Shown: piece after piece, positions 1 to 7,959 of the stretch
How the letters are laid out: every line of letters starts with the position of its first letter
Numbering within the stretch: position 1 is the stretch's first letter
Source of the DNA: Deltaproteobacteria bacterium
GTDB taxonomy: Bacteria; Myxococcota; Kuafuiibacteriia; Kuafuiibacteriales; Kuafuiibacteriaceae
Length of the DNA: 64,000 nt
NCBI GenBank assembly: GCA_020632995.1
Contig: JACKEN010000018.1
Span: 1-64,000, forward strand
Direction of reading: 5' to 3'
Made by a program: the position numbers and the translations under genes
The notes under the pieces: generated by a model
What the model was told of the DNA's origin: nothing
What the model saw: only the letters and a program-made list of their open reading frames with translations
Databases searched by the model: none

Positions 1-60
1 AAGGGGCCTCCGTTGAATTCACTTCGGCTCTACGGCCATGCGGCATATGCTCCGCGCGCC

Positions 61-789
61 ATGGCCTCCCGTGACGCGTTCGCGAGCCCGCAGGCGGATG
101 GCGGGATCCTGAAGAGCGCGCCGCCGCGGCCCGAGGACGTGATGGCCGCCTACGAGGGCAGCGGCCGGGGCCGCGAGACGTGGCGCGTCTCGCTCACCGC
201 GGAGCGCCTCTTCTTCCAGGTGGAGGAGACCGAGGAGTGCCTGGCCATGGACCGCGCGGGCTTCGTCGGCAGCACCCGGGTCGGCGTGCTCTCGAGCAGC
301 CGCGTCGCCCTGATGCTGCGCGCGCCCGAGCACCGCGTGGTGAACCTGCCGCGCGCGGCGCTCGACCACATCCGCACCTGGCTCGGGCCGGAGCGGCTGA
401 AGCAGTACCAGGCCCAGGTCCTGCGCGCCGGCTGGACGTCCACCGTCCTCGTCGGCCTCCTGTTCCTGGTGCCGGTCGGGCCCGAGGGCTGGTTCAGGTA
501 CCTCGGCGCGGCCGCGGGGTTGCTGCTCGTCATCGCCGGCGCCCTCTCACGCTTCGCGCCGACCCGCGCCGCGTTCCTCCTGCGCGCGGCGGGCTGGGCG
601 GTGCTCGCGGCGGCCTTCGTCCTCGACGTGGCGGAGGGGGGCCGCACCCGCTGGCTCCTGATCCTGGTCGGCATCCTCGTCTATTCAGTAGCGCGGTACC
701 TGCGGTGGTACGGCTTCTTCGCCGGGCGCTTCGGCGAGCCCGCCCCCGTCCCCGACTCCCAGGACCTCGGCGAAGACTCGCTGGGCTGA
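61..789 (+). CDS. Hypothetical membrane protein, C-terminal four-helix region
   Basis: I do not recognise a family for this 242-residue protein. The N-terminal half is soluble-looking (about residues 1-125), with a beta-rich, PilZ-like feel that I cannot confirm. The C-terminal half has four hydrophobic stretches of membrane-helix length (roughly 130-145, 150-168, 178-198 and 203-222), followed by a short acidic tail. I chose the ATG at 61; in-frame upstream codons reach a TTG at 13, so a longer product starting at or before the window edge is possible. A TATGCT hexamer lies 15 bases before the ATG. The next gene follows on the same strand after a 60-base gap. Confidence 0.6.
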   Translation: MASRDAFASPQADGGILKSAPPRPEDVMAAYEGSGRGRETWRVSLTAERLFFQVEETEECLAMDRAGFVGSTRVGVLSSSRVALMLRAPEHRVVNLPRAALDHIRTWLGPERLKQYQAQVLRAGWTSTVLVGLLFLVPVGPEGWFRYLGAAAGLLLVIAGALSRFAPTRAAFLLRAAGWAVLAAAFVLDVAEGGRTRWLLILVGILVYSVARYLRWYGFFAGRFGEPAPVPDSQDLGEDSLG

Positions 790-849
790 CGACGGGGTGG
801 CGGCGGTCACGCGCTGGCCGAGGCGGTGTCGCCTCGCCATAGTGACCGC

Positions 850-1494
850 ATGGATGGAAATGCGGCCCGGAGGTCACTTCGGTGCCTGGCCGCGGCCCGC
901 GGCGGGGCGCGCGCGCTCGAGGCGGTCGGGCTCCTCATCACCCTCGGCGCCTGCGCCGCCGCGAGCGGGGTCACCCAGGGCGCGGCCCCGAGAGCTGCAA
1001 GCGGAGTTGCGGATCCCGGAGGGGCCACGCCAGGGCCCGGCGGCTACGGTCGGGAGACGGTCACGGTCGATCTGGTGGCGGCGGCGCTGGTGGGGGCGGG
1101 GTTCGCGGCGGACTCGGACGGCCTCGTCGTGGGTGGGGCGGCGCTCTACCTGGGGGGCGCGCCGATCATCCACCGCCTGCACGGGCAGCCTGCGCGATCG
1201 TGGAAGAGCGTCCTCATGCGCCTGCTCGCGCCGACGCTGGCCGGCGGCCTCGGGTACGGGGTGGGGCACCTGTATGGCAGGGCGACTTGCGAGCCGGCCG
1301 AGCGCGAAGGCGGCTGCCCCGGCCAGCACGCGGTCGGGGTGGGGGTGGTCGCGGGGCTCGGGGCGCTGATCACGGTGACCGTGGTGGACGCGCTGTGGCT
1401 CGCGGAGCCCGCTCCGCCGCGCACCACGTCGGTCCCGCTGCAGGTGGCGCCGATCGCGACGCCGGCCGGGTTCGCGGTGGTCGGCCGTTTTTGA
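850..1494 (+). CDS. Hypothetical lipoprotein or membrane protein, related to the next gene
   Basis: 214 residues from the ATG at 850 (a GTG at 826 is an alternative). The N-terminus is long and Arg-rich, followed by a hydrophobic stretch ending in Leu-Gly-Ala-Cys, which fits a lipobox but with an unusually long n-region. The rest is Gly/Ala-rich with alternating hydrophobic segments. A central block (VVGGAALYLGGAPIIHRLHG) closely parallels a block in the downstream gene (LVGGMALYALGPPAAHLAHG), and in both it is followed by a Gly-rich hydrophobic run. The two are therefore likely paralogues from a local duplication. Family and function unknown. Confidence 0.6.
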   Translation: MDGNAARRSLRCLAAARGGARALEAVGLLITLGACAAASGVTQGAAPRAASGVADPGGATPGPGGYGRETVTVDLVAAALVGAGFAADSDGLVVGGAALYLGGAPIIHRLHGQPARSWKSVLMRLLAPTLAGGLGYGVGHLYGRATCEPAEREGGCPGQHAVGVGVVAGLGALITVTVVDALWLAEPAPPRTTSVPLQVAPIATPAGFAVVGRF

Positions 1495-1534
1495 GCGCGC
1501 CAGGTCGGGCTGCAGGGCGATATGCAGGGTGGCG

Positions 1535-2692
1535 ATGGTGGTCAGGTGGGGATCGAGGGGCGTGGCCCTCGTGGCGCTCGTCGCGAGCACGGGATGCGGC
1601 GTGATGTTCCAGGCCGCGGGCGGCTTCACCGAGAAGCAGCAGCGCGAGGCCACCCGGACCCGTGAGGTGCGCCTGTCTGGGGTGCCCGAGGGTGCGGTGG
1701 TGCAGCGCCGGGACGAGCTCGGGACGCACCCGCTCCTGGATCCCCGGCGGGATCCCGTCACCTACCGGGTCCGGGAGACGCTGGAGGTCCCGCGCTCGAG
1801 GACGCCGCTCTACGTCGGGATCGCGGTGGACCTGGCGCTCACGACGGCCGCGGCGGTGGCGGCGGTGGCCAACGACGAGAACGACGAGGTGCGGCTCCCC
1901 CTGGGCTACACCGCGTTCTACGCCGGCATGTGGACCGCCGCCGACATCATCGCGGCGCTGACCTACGCCCGCACCCAGGAGCCGAAGGTTGTGGCGACGG
2001 AGCCGCTCGAGGACGCGCAGGTGTCCTACGTGGTCCGGCTCGGGGACGAGGTCCGCACCGCGACCCTCGCCGCGGTGTGGCAGGACGAGGCGGTCTTCGA
2101 CTTCCAGACCGCGCCGGACGCGCGCGCACCGGGTGAGGCGCGGCTGGCGGCGGTGCCCCCGGTGCCGCCTCGCCGCTTCACCCTGAGCGCCTCCGCGCCC
2201 CGCCCGCCGCCACCGGAGCGCTGGTATGGCTGGCAGCTGATCCCCATGGACGTGCTGGCCATCGCGGGCGTCATCGCGGGGTTCACGCAGGACAAGTCCG
2301 AGCTCCTGGTGGGGGGCATGGCGCTGTACGCGCTCGGGCCACCCGCGGCGCACCTCGCCCACGGTCGCTACGCGCAGGCGGGGGGCAGCCTCGGGCTCCG
2401 GGTGGTGGCGCCGATCACCGCGATGGGGGTGGGCGCGCTGGGTGGCCTGGTCCTGAGCCCCATCCTCACCTGCCGGGACGACGTGGGGGGCTGGTGCACG
2501 CTGGGGAGCGTCGTGGTGGGCGGCGCGGTGCTGTCAGGCATCGTGGCGTTGATGGTCCCCGTGCTCGATGCCTCGGCCCTGGCCTGGGCCCCCGACGATC
2601 GCGAGGAGGAGCCCGCGCAAGTCGACTTGCTCCTCGCCCCCGGGGCCACCTCCGACGGGACCTTCACCCTGGGGTTGGCGGGGCGGTTCTAG
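1535..2692 (+). CDS. Hypothetical lipoprotein, paralogue of the upstream gene
   Basis: 385 residues from the ATG at 1535 (GTG at 1529 possible). A signal sequence ends in Ala-Ser-Thr-Gly-Cys at about residue 22, a good lipobox, so export and lipidation are likely. Residues about 90-140 and the last 150 hold several hydrophobic Gly-rich segments. The C-terminal part repeats the motif layout of the preceding gene, but this protein has an extra N-terminal domain of about 200 residues. The stop overlaps the stop of glpD by three bases on the opposite strand, so the two genes converge with no terminator space. Function unknown. Confidence 0.65.
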   Translation: MVVRWGSRGVALVALVASTGCGVMFQAAGGFTEKQQREATRTREVRLSGVPEGAVVQRRDELGTHPLLDPRRDPVTYRVRETLEVPRSRTPLYVGIAVDLALTTAAAVAAVANDENDEVRLPLGYTAFYAGMWTAADIIAALTYARTQEPKVVATEPLEDAQVSYVVRLGDEVRTATLAAVWQDEAVFDFQTAPDARAPGEARLAAVPPVPPRRFTLSASAPRPPPPERWYGWQLIPMDVLAIAGVIAGFTQDKSELLVGGMALYALGPPAAHLAHGRYAQAGGSLGLRVVAPITAMGVGALGGLVLSPILTCRDDVGGWCTLGSVVVGGAVLSGIVALMVPVLDASALAWAPDDREEEPAQVDLLLAPGATSDGTFTLGLAGRF

Positions 2693-4266
2693 CCGGCGGC
2701 GGCGAGCGGTGCAGCCGGGTCGGCCGACGGGGCGGGGGCCTCGGGGGCAGAGGTGAGCCGCTCTGGCGCGTAGGCGCGGGCCCAGAGCGCGCGGTAGCGG
2801 CTGAGCTCCTCCGACCAGCGCTGCTCGGACCAGCCCAGCAGCGGCGCGACCTCCTGCTGGATCCGACCCAGCGCCGCCTCGCCGCCTCGAGGGAGCAGGA
2901 GGCCGAGGCGGGTGCGCCGGAGCATCAGGTCGTCGAGGTGCACCACCTGCTCGTGCGCGGCCGACCAGCGGGCCTCGGCGAAGGTGAACGCGGTGCCCCC
3001 GATCGGCTCCAGGGCGTCGGCTGCCTCGGCCAGCAGGTCGGGGGCGTGGCGACCGAAGCGGCCGAGGATCCGCTCCGGCAGGTCAGCCTGCGGAGCGGTC
3101 GGCGGGGTGGCCGCGGCGCGAGGTGGCGCGGGGAGCCAGGCCGCGGCCCGGCGGAGGGCGCGGCGGGCCATGAAGTCGAAGGTGGTCAGCTTGCCGCCAG
3201 AGACGCTGATCAGGTTGGCGTCGGTGAGGACCTTCGAGTCCCGCGGCTCCTTCGAGGGGTTGGCGAGGCCGTGCCCGACCACCGGCCGCACCCCGGCCTG
3301 GGTGGCGATCACGTCCGCGGGCCCGAGGTCCAGGCCGGGGAAGGCCTTCTTCGCGGCGTCGAGGATGTACTCGCCCTCCCACGTGGTCATGTACGGCTCC
3401 TTCACCAGGTCGCCGTGGTGGTCGAGGTCGGTGCAGCCCACCAGGGTCACGCCCTCCCACGGCACCGCGTACAGGGTGCGGCCGTCGCGGACGCTGGGGA
3501 AGATCACCGCGGAGGGGAGGGGCAAGCGGTCTTGCGCCAAGAAGAGGTGGCTCCCGCGCAGCCGCCGGATGATCGGCGGGTGCCCGAGCGGGCGGCGCAG
3601 CTCATCGACCCAGGCGCCGGTGGCGTTCACCACCACCTTCGCGTTCACGACGAACGCCTCCCCGGTCTCGGCGTCCTCGAGCTGCACCGCGTGGATGCGC
3701 CCGGCCGCGTCGCGCTCGAAGCCCCGCACCCGGGTGTAGTTCCGCGCCACTCCGCCCAGGTCGGTGGCCTGCTGGATGATCCGGAGCACGAGGCGGGCGT
3801 CGTCGGTGCTGCCGTCCCCGTACACGAAGCCGGGGCGCCCTCGGGTGTCGAGCCCGGGGATCAACGCGCGCAAGGCGTCCTTCGAGAGGTAGCGGTGGTT
3901 CCGCCGGCCGGCCATCGCGTCCCAGAGCAGGAACATCAGCTTGATGCCGAGCCGGACCGGGAGGCCGCCCCAGGGCTGGGGGAGGGCGAAGTCGATGAGC
4001 CGCACCAGCCCCGGGAGCTCGGCCAACAGGCGCTCGCGCTCTCGCACCGAGTGAAAGGAGGTCCTGAGCTGCCCCTGGGCCACGTAGCGCAAGCCACCAT
4101 GCACGAGCTTCCCCGAGCGGCTCGAGGTGCCCCACGCGAAGTCCTGCTGCTCCACCAGGAGCACCCGGTAGCCGAGGGCGGCGGCCCGCCGGAACACCCC
4201 GGCGCCGGTGATCCCGCCCCCGATCACCACCATGTCCCAGTCTCGCTCCAGCCCCCCGCGTGTCAT
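2689..4266 (-). CDS. glpD: Glycerol-3-phosphate dehydrogenase, FAD-dependent
   Basis: 525 residues from the ATG at 4266. It oxidises sn-glycerol 3-phosphate to dihydroxyacetone phosphate at the membrane, passing electrons to quinone. The N-terminal dinucleotide-binding motif IGGGITGAG is followed by the family sequence around Thr-Ser-Ser-Arg-Ser-Gly-Lys-Leu-Val-His-Gly-Gly-Leu-Arg-Tyr. The DAO core and the C-terminal GlpD domain are both present, and the length is normal. The start codon overlaps the stop of the upstream GntR regulator in an ATGA, so the two are almost certainly co-transcribed and translationally coupled. Control by that regulator through the operator-like sites before it is an inference. 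Confidence 0.93.
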   Translation of the reverse strand: MTRGGLERDWDMVVIGGGITGAGVFRRAAALGYRVLLVEQQDFAWGTSSRSGKLVHGGLRYVAQGQLRTSFHSVRERERLLAELPGLVRLIDFALPQPWGGLPVRLGIKLMFLLWDAMAGRRNHRYLSKDALRALIPGLDTRGRPGFVYGDGSTDDARLVLRIIQQATDLGGVARNYTRVRGFERDAAGRIHAVQLEDAETGEAFVVNAKVVVNATGAWVDELRRPLGHPPIIRRLRGSHLFLAQDRLPLPSAVIFPSVRDGRTLYAVPWEGVTLVGCTDLDHHGDLVKEPYMTTWEGEYILDAAKKAFPGLDLGPADVIATQAGVRPVVGHGLANPSKEPRDSKVLTDANLISVSGGKLTTFDFMARRALRRAAAWLPAPPRAAATPPTAPQADLPERILGRFGRHAPDLLAEAADALEPIGGTAFTFAEARWSAAHEQVVHLDDLMLRRTRLGLLLPRGGEAALGRIQQEVAPLLGWSEQRWSEELSRYRALWARAYAPERLTSAPEAPAPSADPAAPLAAAG

Positions 4267-4994
4267 GACACCTCCAGCGCGGCCAACAGCGCCGCGAACC
4301 ACCCGATGCTGTACTGCATGGCCTCGGCGGTGACGGCGGCCGCCGCCTCCGCGTCGTGGGCCATCGCCGCCCGCTGCAGGCCCTCATAGAAGCGGCGAGA
4401 GGCCGCGCGGTTCTCGGGCGCCCCGAAGTAGCCCACCGAGAGGTCCTCATAGGGCGGGTCCATGCTCTTCACGATCAGGTGGAAGAGGGGGTTCGGCGAG
4501 AGCAAGGTGAGTTGACGGTTCACGTACCAGTCGAAGCGCGCGAAGGTCTCCGCCTCGTCGGGGAGGGCGGCGCTCTCGGCCAGGGCCGCCACCACCCGGG
4601 CGGGGTTGGTGCGGACCGCGCCGCGCGCGGCGTCGGGCATCAGGAGCGCGCGGACCTCGAGCATGTGCACCACCAGCTCCTGCGCGTACTTCGAGCCGGT
4701 CCGCAGGATCGGCCCGAGGGTGTTGAGGGTGCCGGTGCGCCGGTAGTCGAGCACCAGGTTCCCCACCCCCTTCTGCGACGCGATCCATCCGTCGCGCTCC
4801 AGGCGCTGCAGCGCCTCGCGCAGGGTGGGGCGGCCCACCTCGAGGGCGGCGGCCAGCTCGCGCTCCAGGGGGAGCGGCCGGCCGGTCGGGTAGGTGCCGT
4901 CCAGGATGCGGCGGATGATCGCGTCCTCCACCTGGTCTGAGCGCCGGGGTGCGCGGGGATCTGTATTCGGGAGGCTGTCAGCAGGTAGGACCAT
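4263..4994 (-). CDS. GntR/FadR-type transcriptional regulator
   Basis: 243 residues. The N-terminal winged helix-turn-helix (about 20-85) has the GntR signature around Pro-Leu-Glu-Arg-Glu-Leu-Ala and Gly-Arg-Pro-Thr-Leu-Arg-Glu-Ala-Leu. The C-terminal half (about 95-235) is all-helical, as in FadR-like ligand-binding domains; the full metal-binding set of FCD proteins is not obvious to me. It sits directly before glpD with an ATGA overlap. Three CAGGT-N3-ACC(TG)-type sites, spaced by about two helical turns, run through its start codon, which suggests autorepression and control of glpD. A GntR-family regulator of glpD differs from the DeoR-type GlpR of enterobacteria. The ligand is unknown; glycerol 3-phosphate or an acyl-CoA are guesses. 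Confidence 0.85.
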   Translation of the reverse strand: MVLPADSLPNTDPRAPRRSDQVEDAIIRRILDGTYPTGRPLPLERELAAALEVGRPTLREALQRLERDGWIASQKGVGNLVLDYRRTGTLNTLGPILRTGSKYAQELVVHMLEVRALLMPDAARGAVRTNPARVVAALAESAALPDEAETFARFDWYVNRQLTLLSPNPLFHLIVKSMDPPYEDLSVGYFGAPENRAASRRFYEGLQRAAMAHDAEAAAAVTAEAMQYSIGWFAALLAALEVS

Positions 4995-5038
4995 CTATTG
5001 GCTCAGGTCTTACCTGTTACCGGTCAGGTCAGACCTGA
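4982..5038. promoter_or_regulatory. Three phased operator-like palindromes before gntR-glpD
   Basis: Three sites share the form CAGGT-N3-ACCTG. Site 1 (4982-4994, last bases AT instead of TG) covers the regulator's start codon. Site 2 (5004-5016) is a perfect 13-bp palindrome. Site 3 (5024-5038, TCAGGTCAGACCTGA) is perfect over 15 bp. Their centres are at 4988, 5010 and 5031, 22 and 21 bp apart, so all face the same side of the helix. The half-site resembles the TGGT-N3-ACCA core known for FadR-type regulators. Most likely this is the operator of the adjacent GntR protein. Confidence 0.7.
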
Positions 5039-5061
5039 GTCAAGGGTTGACCCGGTGTGAT

Positions 5062-5076
5062 GGGGGTCAAACCCCC
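5062..5076. terminator. Short hairpin at the end of the P-loop gene
   Basis: A perfect 6-bp stem (GGGGGT/ACCCCC) with a 3-base loop overlaps the stop codon of the reverse-strand P-loop gene. There is no clear T-tract after it, so as an intrinsic terminator it is weak. It could also be a further degenerate copy of the GGT-N3-ACC operator motif found just to its left. Confidence 0.3.
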
Positions 5077-5615
5077 GGATAGAGCCAGGTGAGTGCGCCG
5101 TCGGGGGTCGCCACGTCCATAACCTCCACGATCTCGCGGGCCTGGCGCTCGTCCTGCTCGGGGGGCTCCCAGAGGTCGCTCGCGAGCTCGAAGACCTCCA
5201 TCGGGACCTCCATCGCGAACGTCTCGCCCCGGGCCGCGTTCCTGCGGGCGACCCGGGCGCGGCGCTCCTCCCTCGGGGCGTCGAGCAGGAAGACGGTGAG
5301 GGGGTGCGCTGTGGCGTCGACCTGTTGGTAGAAGCGGGCGCGCTCGTCGCGGCGGATGAGGCCGACCTCGAGCACGACCTCGGTGCCGGCGTTCAACGCG
5401 CGCACGGCGGTGTCCCAGATCTGGCGGAGGCAGCGGTCGCGGCGCTCCAGGTACCAGGCCACCCGGCCCTCGGCCGGGCGCTCGTCCGCCCCGTAGAGGG
5501 TCGCCATCCAGGCGTCGAGGTTCATGTCCACCGCGCCGCGGCGCTGCCGGAGGTGGGTGACGAAAGTCGACTTGCCGGCGCCCACGGGGCCGATGACGAG
5601 AGAGAGGCGTGCCAC
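5067..5615 (-). CDS. P-loop ATPase/kinase-like protein (AAA_33-type)
   Basis: 182 residues, GTG start. The Walker A motif GPVGAGKST lies at about residues 9-17. An acidic motif (MNLDAWM) follows at about 31-37, a second hydrophobic strand ending in Glu-Val-Gly-Leu at about 101-105, and an Arg-rich lid (DAPREERRARVARRN) at about 128-142. This layout fits small P-loop kinases of the AAA_33/zeta-toxin/chloramphenicol-phosphotransferase group, which phosphorylate small molecules. The substrate cannot be told. It is monocistronic, divergent from purE by 91 bases, and transcribed towards the gntR operator region. Confidence 0.7.
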   Translation of the reverse strand: MARLSLVIGPVGAGKSTFVTHLRQRRGAVDMNLDAWMATLYGADERPAEGRVAWYLERRDRCLRQIWDTAVRALNAGTEVVLEVGLIRRDERARFYQQVDATAHPLTVFLLDAPREERRARVARRNAARGETFAMEVPMEVFELASDLWEPPEQDERQAREIVEVMDVATPDGALTWLYPGV

Positions 5616-5706
5616 TCAGGGACGTTGGTGGGCGGGGGGGCGGGCGTCAAGGGCGCTACAGCTTTGGGGTGGCGAGCGGCGGGGCGGGGCAGTACGTTCG
5701 GGCACC

Positions 5707-6201
5707 GTGAGCGAGCAAGGGACCCCCGCGGTGGGGATCATCATGGGGAGCATCTCCGACTGGGAGACCATGCGCCACGCGGCGGAGACCCTGGCGCGCC
5801 TCGAGGTGCCCTACGAGCGGCACATCGTGAGCGCCCACCGGACCCCGCAGCGCCTGTACGAGTACGCCGAGACCGCGCGCGGGCGCGGGCTCAAGGTGAT
5901 CATCGCGGGGGCGGGCGGCGCGGCCCACCTGCCGGGGATGACGGCGGCGATGACCCCGCTCCCGGTGCTCGGGGTGCCGGTGGAGTCCAAGACCCTGAAG
6001 GGCGTGGACTCCCTGCTCTCCATCGTCCAGATGCCGGCCGGGGTGCCGGTGCCGACCCTGGCCATCGGCCGCGCGGGGGCGGTGAACGCGGCGCTGTCCG
6101 CGGCGGCCATCCTCGCGCTGATGGATCCGGCCCTCGCCGAGCGCCTCGACGCCTTCCGGAAGGAGCAGACCGAGACCGTGCTCCAGACCGAGCTGCCATG
6201 A
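5707..6201 (+). CDS. purE: N5-carboxyaminoimidazole ribonucleotide mutase
   Basis: 164 residues from the GTG at 5707. It converts N5-CAIR to CAIR in de novo purine synthesis, working after PurK. The class I PurE signatures are present: Gly-Ser-x-Ser-Asp-Trp near residue 15, the Ser-Ala-His-Arg-Thr-Pro loop, and a Gly-Gly-Ala-Ala-His-Leu-Pro-Gly stretch. The length is normal. A TACGTT hexamer starts 14 bases before the GTG, so the leader is very short or absent. Its stop overlaps the purK start (ATGA), giving a coupled purEK pair. Confidence 0.95.
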   Translation: MSEQGTPAVGIIMGSISDWETMRHAAETLARLEVPYERHIVSAHRTPQRLYEYAETARGRGLKVIIAGAGGAAHLPGMTAAMTPLPVLGVPVESKTLKGVDSLLSIVQMPAGVPVPTLAIGRAGAVNAALSAAAILALMDPALAERLDAFRKEQTETVLQTELP

Positions 6202-7334
6202 AGACGCTGGAGGGCACCACGGTCGGGATCCTGGGCGGCGGCCAGCTGGGGCGGATGGACATCCTGGCCGGCCGAAGGCTGGGGCTGCGCTTCTGCGTGT
6301 ACGAGCCGGCGCCGGGGGCCACCGCAAGTCGGGTTGCAGATGAGGCCTTCGCGCACGGCTACGAGGACACCGAGGCCCTGGCCCGCTTCGCGGCCGCGGT
6401 CGACGTGGCGACCCTGGAGTTCGAGAACGTGCCGAGGGCGGCGGCGGAGCTGGTGGCGGCGCAGGTCCCCTTGCGCCCCAACCCCCACGCGCTCTCGGTG
6501 TGCCAGCACCGCTCGCGCGAGAAAGCCTTCTTGGCCGAGCACGGCTTCCCGTGCGCGCCCTTCGAGGTGGTGGGCGACGCCACGGCCCTGCCCGAGGCGC
6601 TGGCCCGGGTGGGGACCCCGGCGGTGGTGAAGACCGCGGCCTTCGGCTACGACGGCAAGGGGCAGGTCAAGGTGCCGGACCTCGAGGCCCTCGACCCGGA
6701 CGCCATCTGGGCTGCCCTCGGCCGGCCCCACGGGGCGGTGGTGGAGCGCTGGATCCACCACCAGGGCGAGGTCTCGGTGGTGTGCGCTCGGGGCGTCGAC
6801 GGCAAGACGGCTTGCTTCCCGATGGCCGAGAACGTCCACGTGGACCACATCCTCCACATGTCCATCGTGCCGGCCCGGGTGCCGGAGGCGGTGCGGGAGG
6901 AGGGCGAGGCCCTCGCGGTGCGCCTGGCCGAGGCCCTCGATGTCGTGGGCCTGCTCGCGGTGGAGCTCTTCGTCACCGATGCGGGCCTGCTGGTGAACGA
7001 GATGGCCCCGCGGCCCCACAACTCCGGGCACTACACCCTCGAGGGCTGCGCGGTGAGCCAGTTCGAGCAGCACATGCGGGCGGTGGTGGGCCTGCCCCTC
7101 GGGGACCCGAGCCTGCTCACCCCGGTGGTGATGGTGAACCTCCTGGGCGAGCTGTGGGCCGACGGGGAGCCCGACTTCGCAGGGTTGCTTGCGGACCCCT
7201 CGGTGGCCCTGCACCTGTACGACAAGGGCGCCGCCAAGAAGGGCCGGAAGATGGGGCACTTCACGGTGCGGGACCGGGAGCTCGGCGCGGCGGTGACGCG
7301 GGCGGAAGCGGCGTTTCTGCGCTTGAAGGGCTGA
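6198..7334 (+). CDS. purK: N5-carboxyaminoimidazole ribonucleotide synthase
   Basis: 378 residues from the ATG at 6198. It makes N5-CAIR from AIR, ATP and bicarbonate. The N-terminal pre-ATP-grasp domain starts with ILGGGQLGRM. The ATP-grasp domain shows Lys-Thr-Ala-x-Phe-Gly-Tyr-Asp-Gly-Lys-Gly-Gln, and the C-terminal part carries Asn-Glu-Met-Ala-Pro-Arg-Pro-His-Asn-Ser-Gly-His-Tyr-Thr, all diagnostic of PurK. It overlaps purE by four bases. Three copies of the iterated palindrome lie within it (6461, 6802, 7179). Confidence 0.95.
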   Translation: MKTLEGTTVGILGGGQLGRMDILAGRRLGLRFCVYEPAPGATASRVADEAFAHGYEDTEALARFAAAVDVATLEFENVPRAAAELVAAQVPLRPNPHALSVCQHRSREKAFLAEHGFPCAPFEVVGDATALPEALARVGTPAVVKTAAFGYDGKGQVKVPDLEALDPDAIWAALGRPHGAVVERWIHHQGEVSVVCARGVDGKTACFPMAENVHVDHILHMSIVPARVPEAVREEGEALAVRLAEALDVVGLLAVELFVTDAGLLVNEMAPRPHNSGHYTLEGCAVSQFEQHMRAVVGLPLGDPSLLTPVVMVNLLGELWADGEPDFAGLLADPSVALHLYDKGAAKKGRKMGHFTVRDRELGAAVTRAEAAFLRLKG

Positions 7335-7422
7335 ACCCCGGAGCCCCAGGAATGCGTCTGCCGGGGGTGCTGTTGCTGGGGCGACGCCACCGGGCCTCGC
7401 CGGTGCGCGAAGGAGTGCCCCG

Positions 7423-7905
7423 ATGATGAAGTCCGTGATCTTCGGCGTGGCCCTGGCCGCGCTCGCCACCCCCATGGTCGGCATCGCCGCCACCCCCGCC
7501 GCCCCGGCCAAGGTGGTGGTGGACCTCACCACCGGGGACCTGCCGAAGCTGAAGGCGCGGCTCCTCGAGGCGCTGCCCAAGCTGAAGGCCCACTACGCCA
7601 ACAAGGGCAAGGCCCTCGACGCGGTGGTGGTGGTGCACGGCGAGGCCTACCGCTTCTTCCTGAAGGACCTCGAGGGGACGCCGTATGCGAGCGAAGCTGG
7701 CCTGCGGGAAGCGCAGGCCGACCTGCACAAGCGGATCGACGCGCTCCGGGCGGAGGGGGTGCGCTTCGAGGTCTGCAGCGTGGGGATGGGCCGGCTGGGG
7801 CTGAAGCCCGAGCAGCTCCAGCCCGGGGTCGGGGTGGCCGCGAGCGCGGTCATCGCGCTCATCGACTGGCAGAACGCGGGCTACGCCTACGTGCCGGTGC
7901 ATTGA
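7423..7905 (+). CDS. Exported DsrE/DsrF-like protein
   Basis: 160 residues with a cleavable signal peptide (about 1-23, ending in Gly-Ile-Ala-Ala). The mature part has the DsrE-like alpha/beta layout, including the Val-Val-Val-Val-His-Gly strand and a conserved-type cysteine at 118 (FEVCSVGM). Related exported proteins are annotated as DsrE-family sulfur-carrier-like proteins; a periplasmic redox or sulfur role is possible but unproven. An AAGGAG ribosome site lies 13 bases before the ATG, in contrast to many genes here. It converges with the GMC oxidoreductase gene. Confidence 0.75.
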   Translation: MMKSVIFGVALAALATPMVGIAATPAAPAKVVVDLTTGDLPKLKARLLEALPKLKAHYANKGKALDAVVVVHGEAYRFFLKDLEGTPYASEAGLREAQADLHKRIDALRAEGVRFEVCSVGMGRLGLKPEQLQPGVGVAASAVIALIDWQNAGYAYVPVH

Positions 7906-7943
7906 CCCAGACCGCGGATCGACCACGATCGGAAGGGCCCATT

Positions 7944-7958
7944 CGACTGGTGCAGTCG
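7944..7958. terminator. Hairpin between convergent genes
   Basis: A perfect 6-bp stem CGACTG/CAGTCG with a GTG loop lies between the DsrE-like gene and the GMC oxidoreductase gene, which converge here. There is no T-tract on either side. A bidirectional terminator is plausible from position only. Confidence 0.35.
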
Positions 7959-7959
7959 C

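Noticed and set aside
5616..5706. Purine riboswitch before purE
   Set aside because: The gap is only 91 bases, has no pyrimidine-rich three-way-junction pattern, and has a promoter-like hexamer 14 bases before the start.
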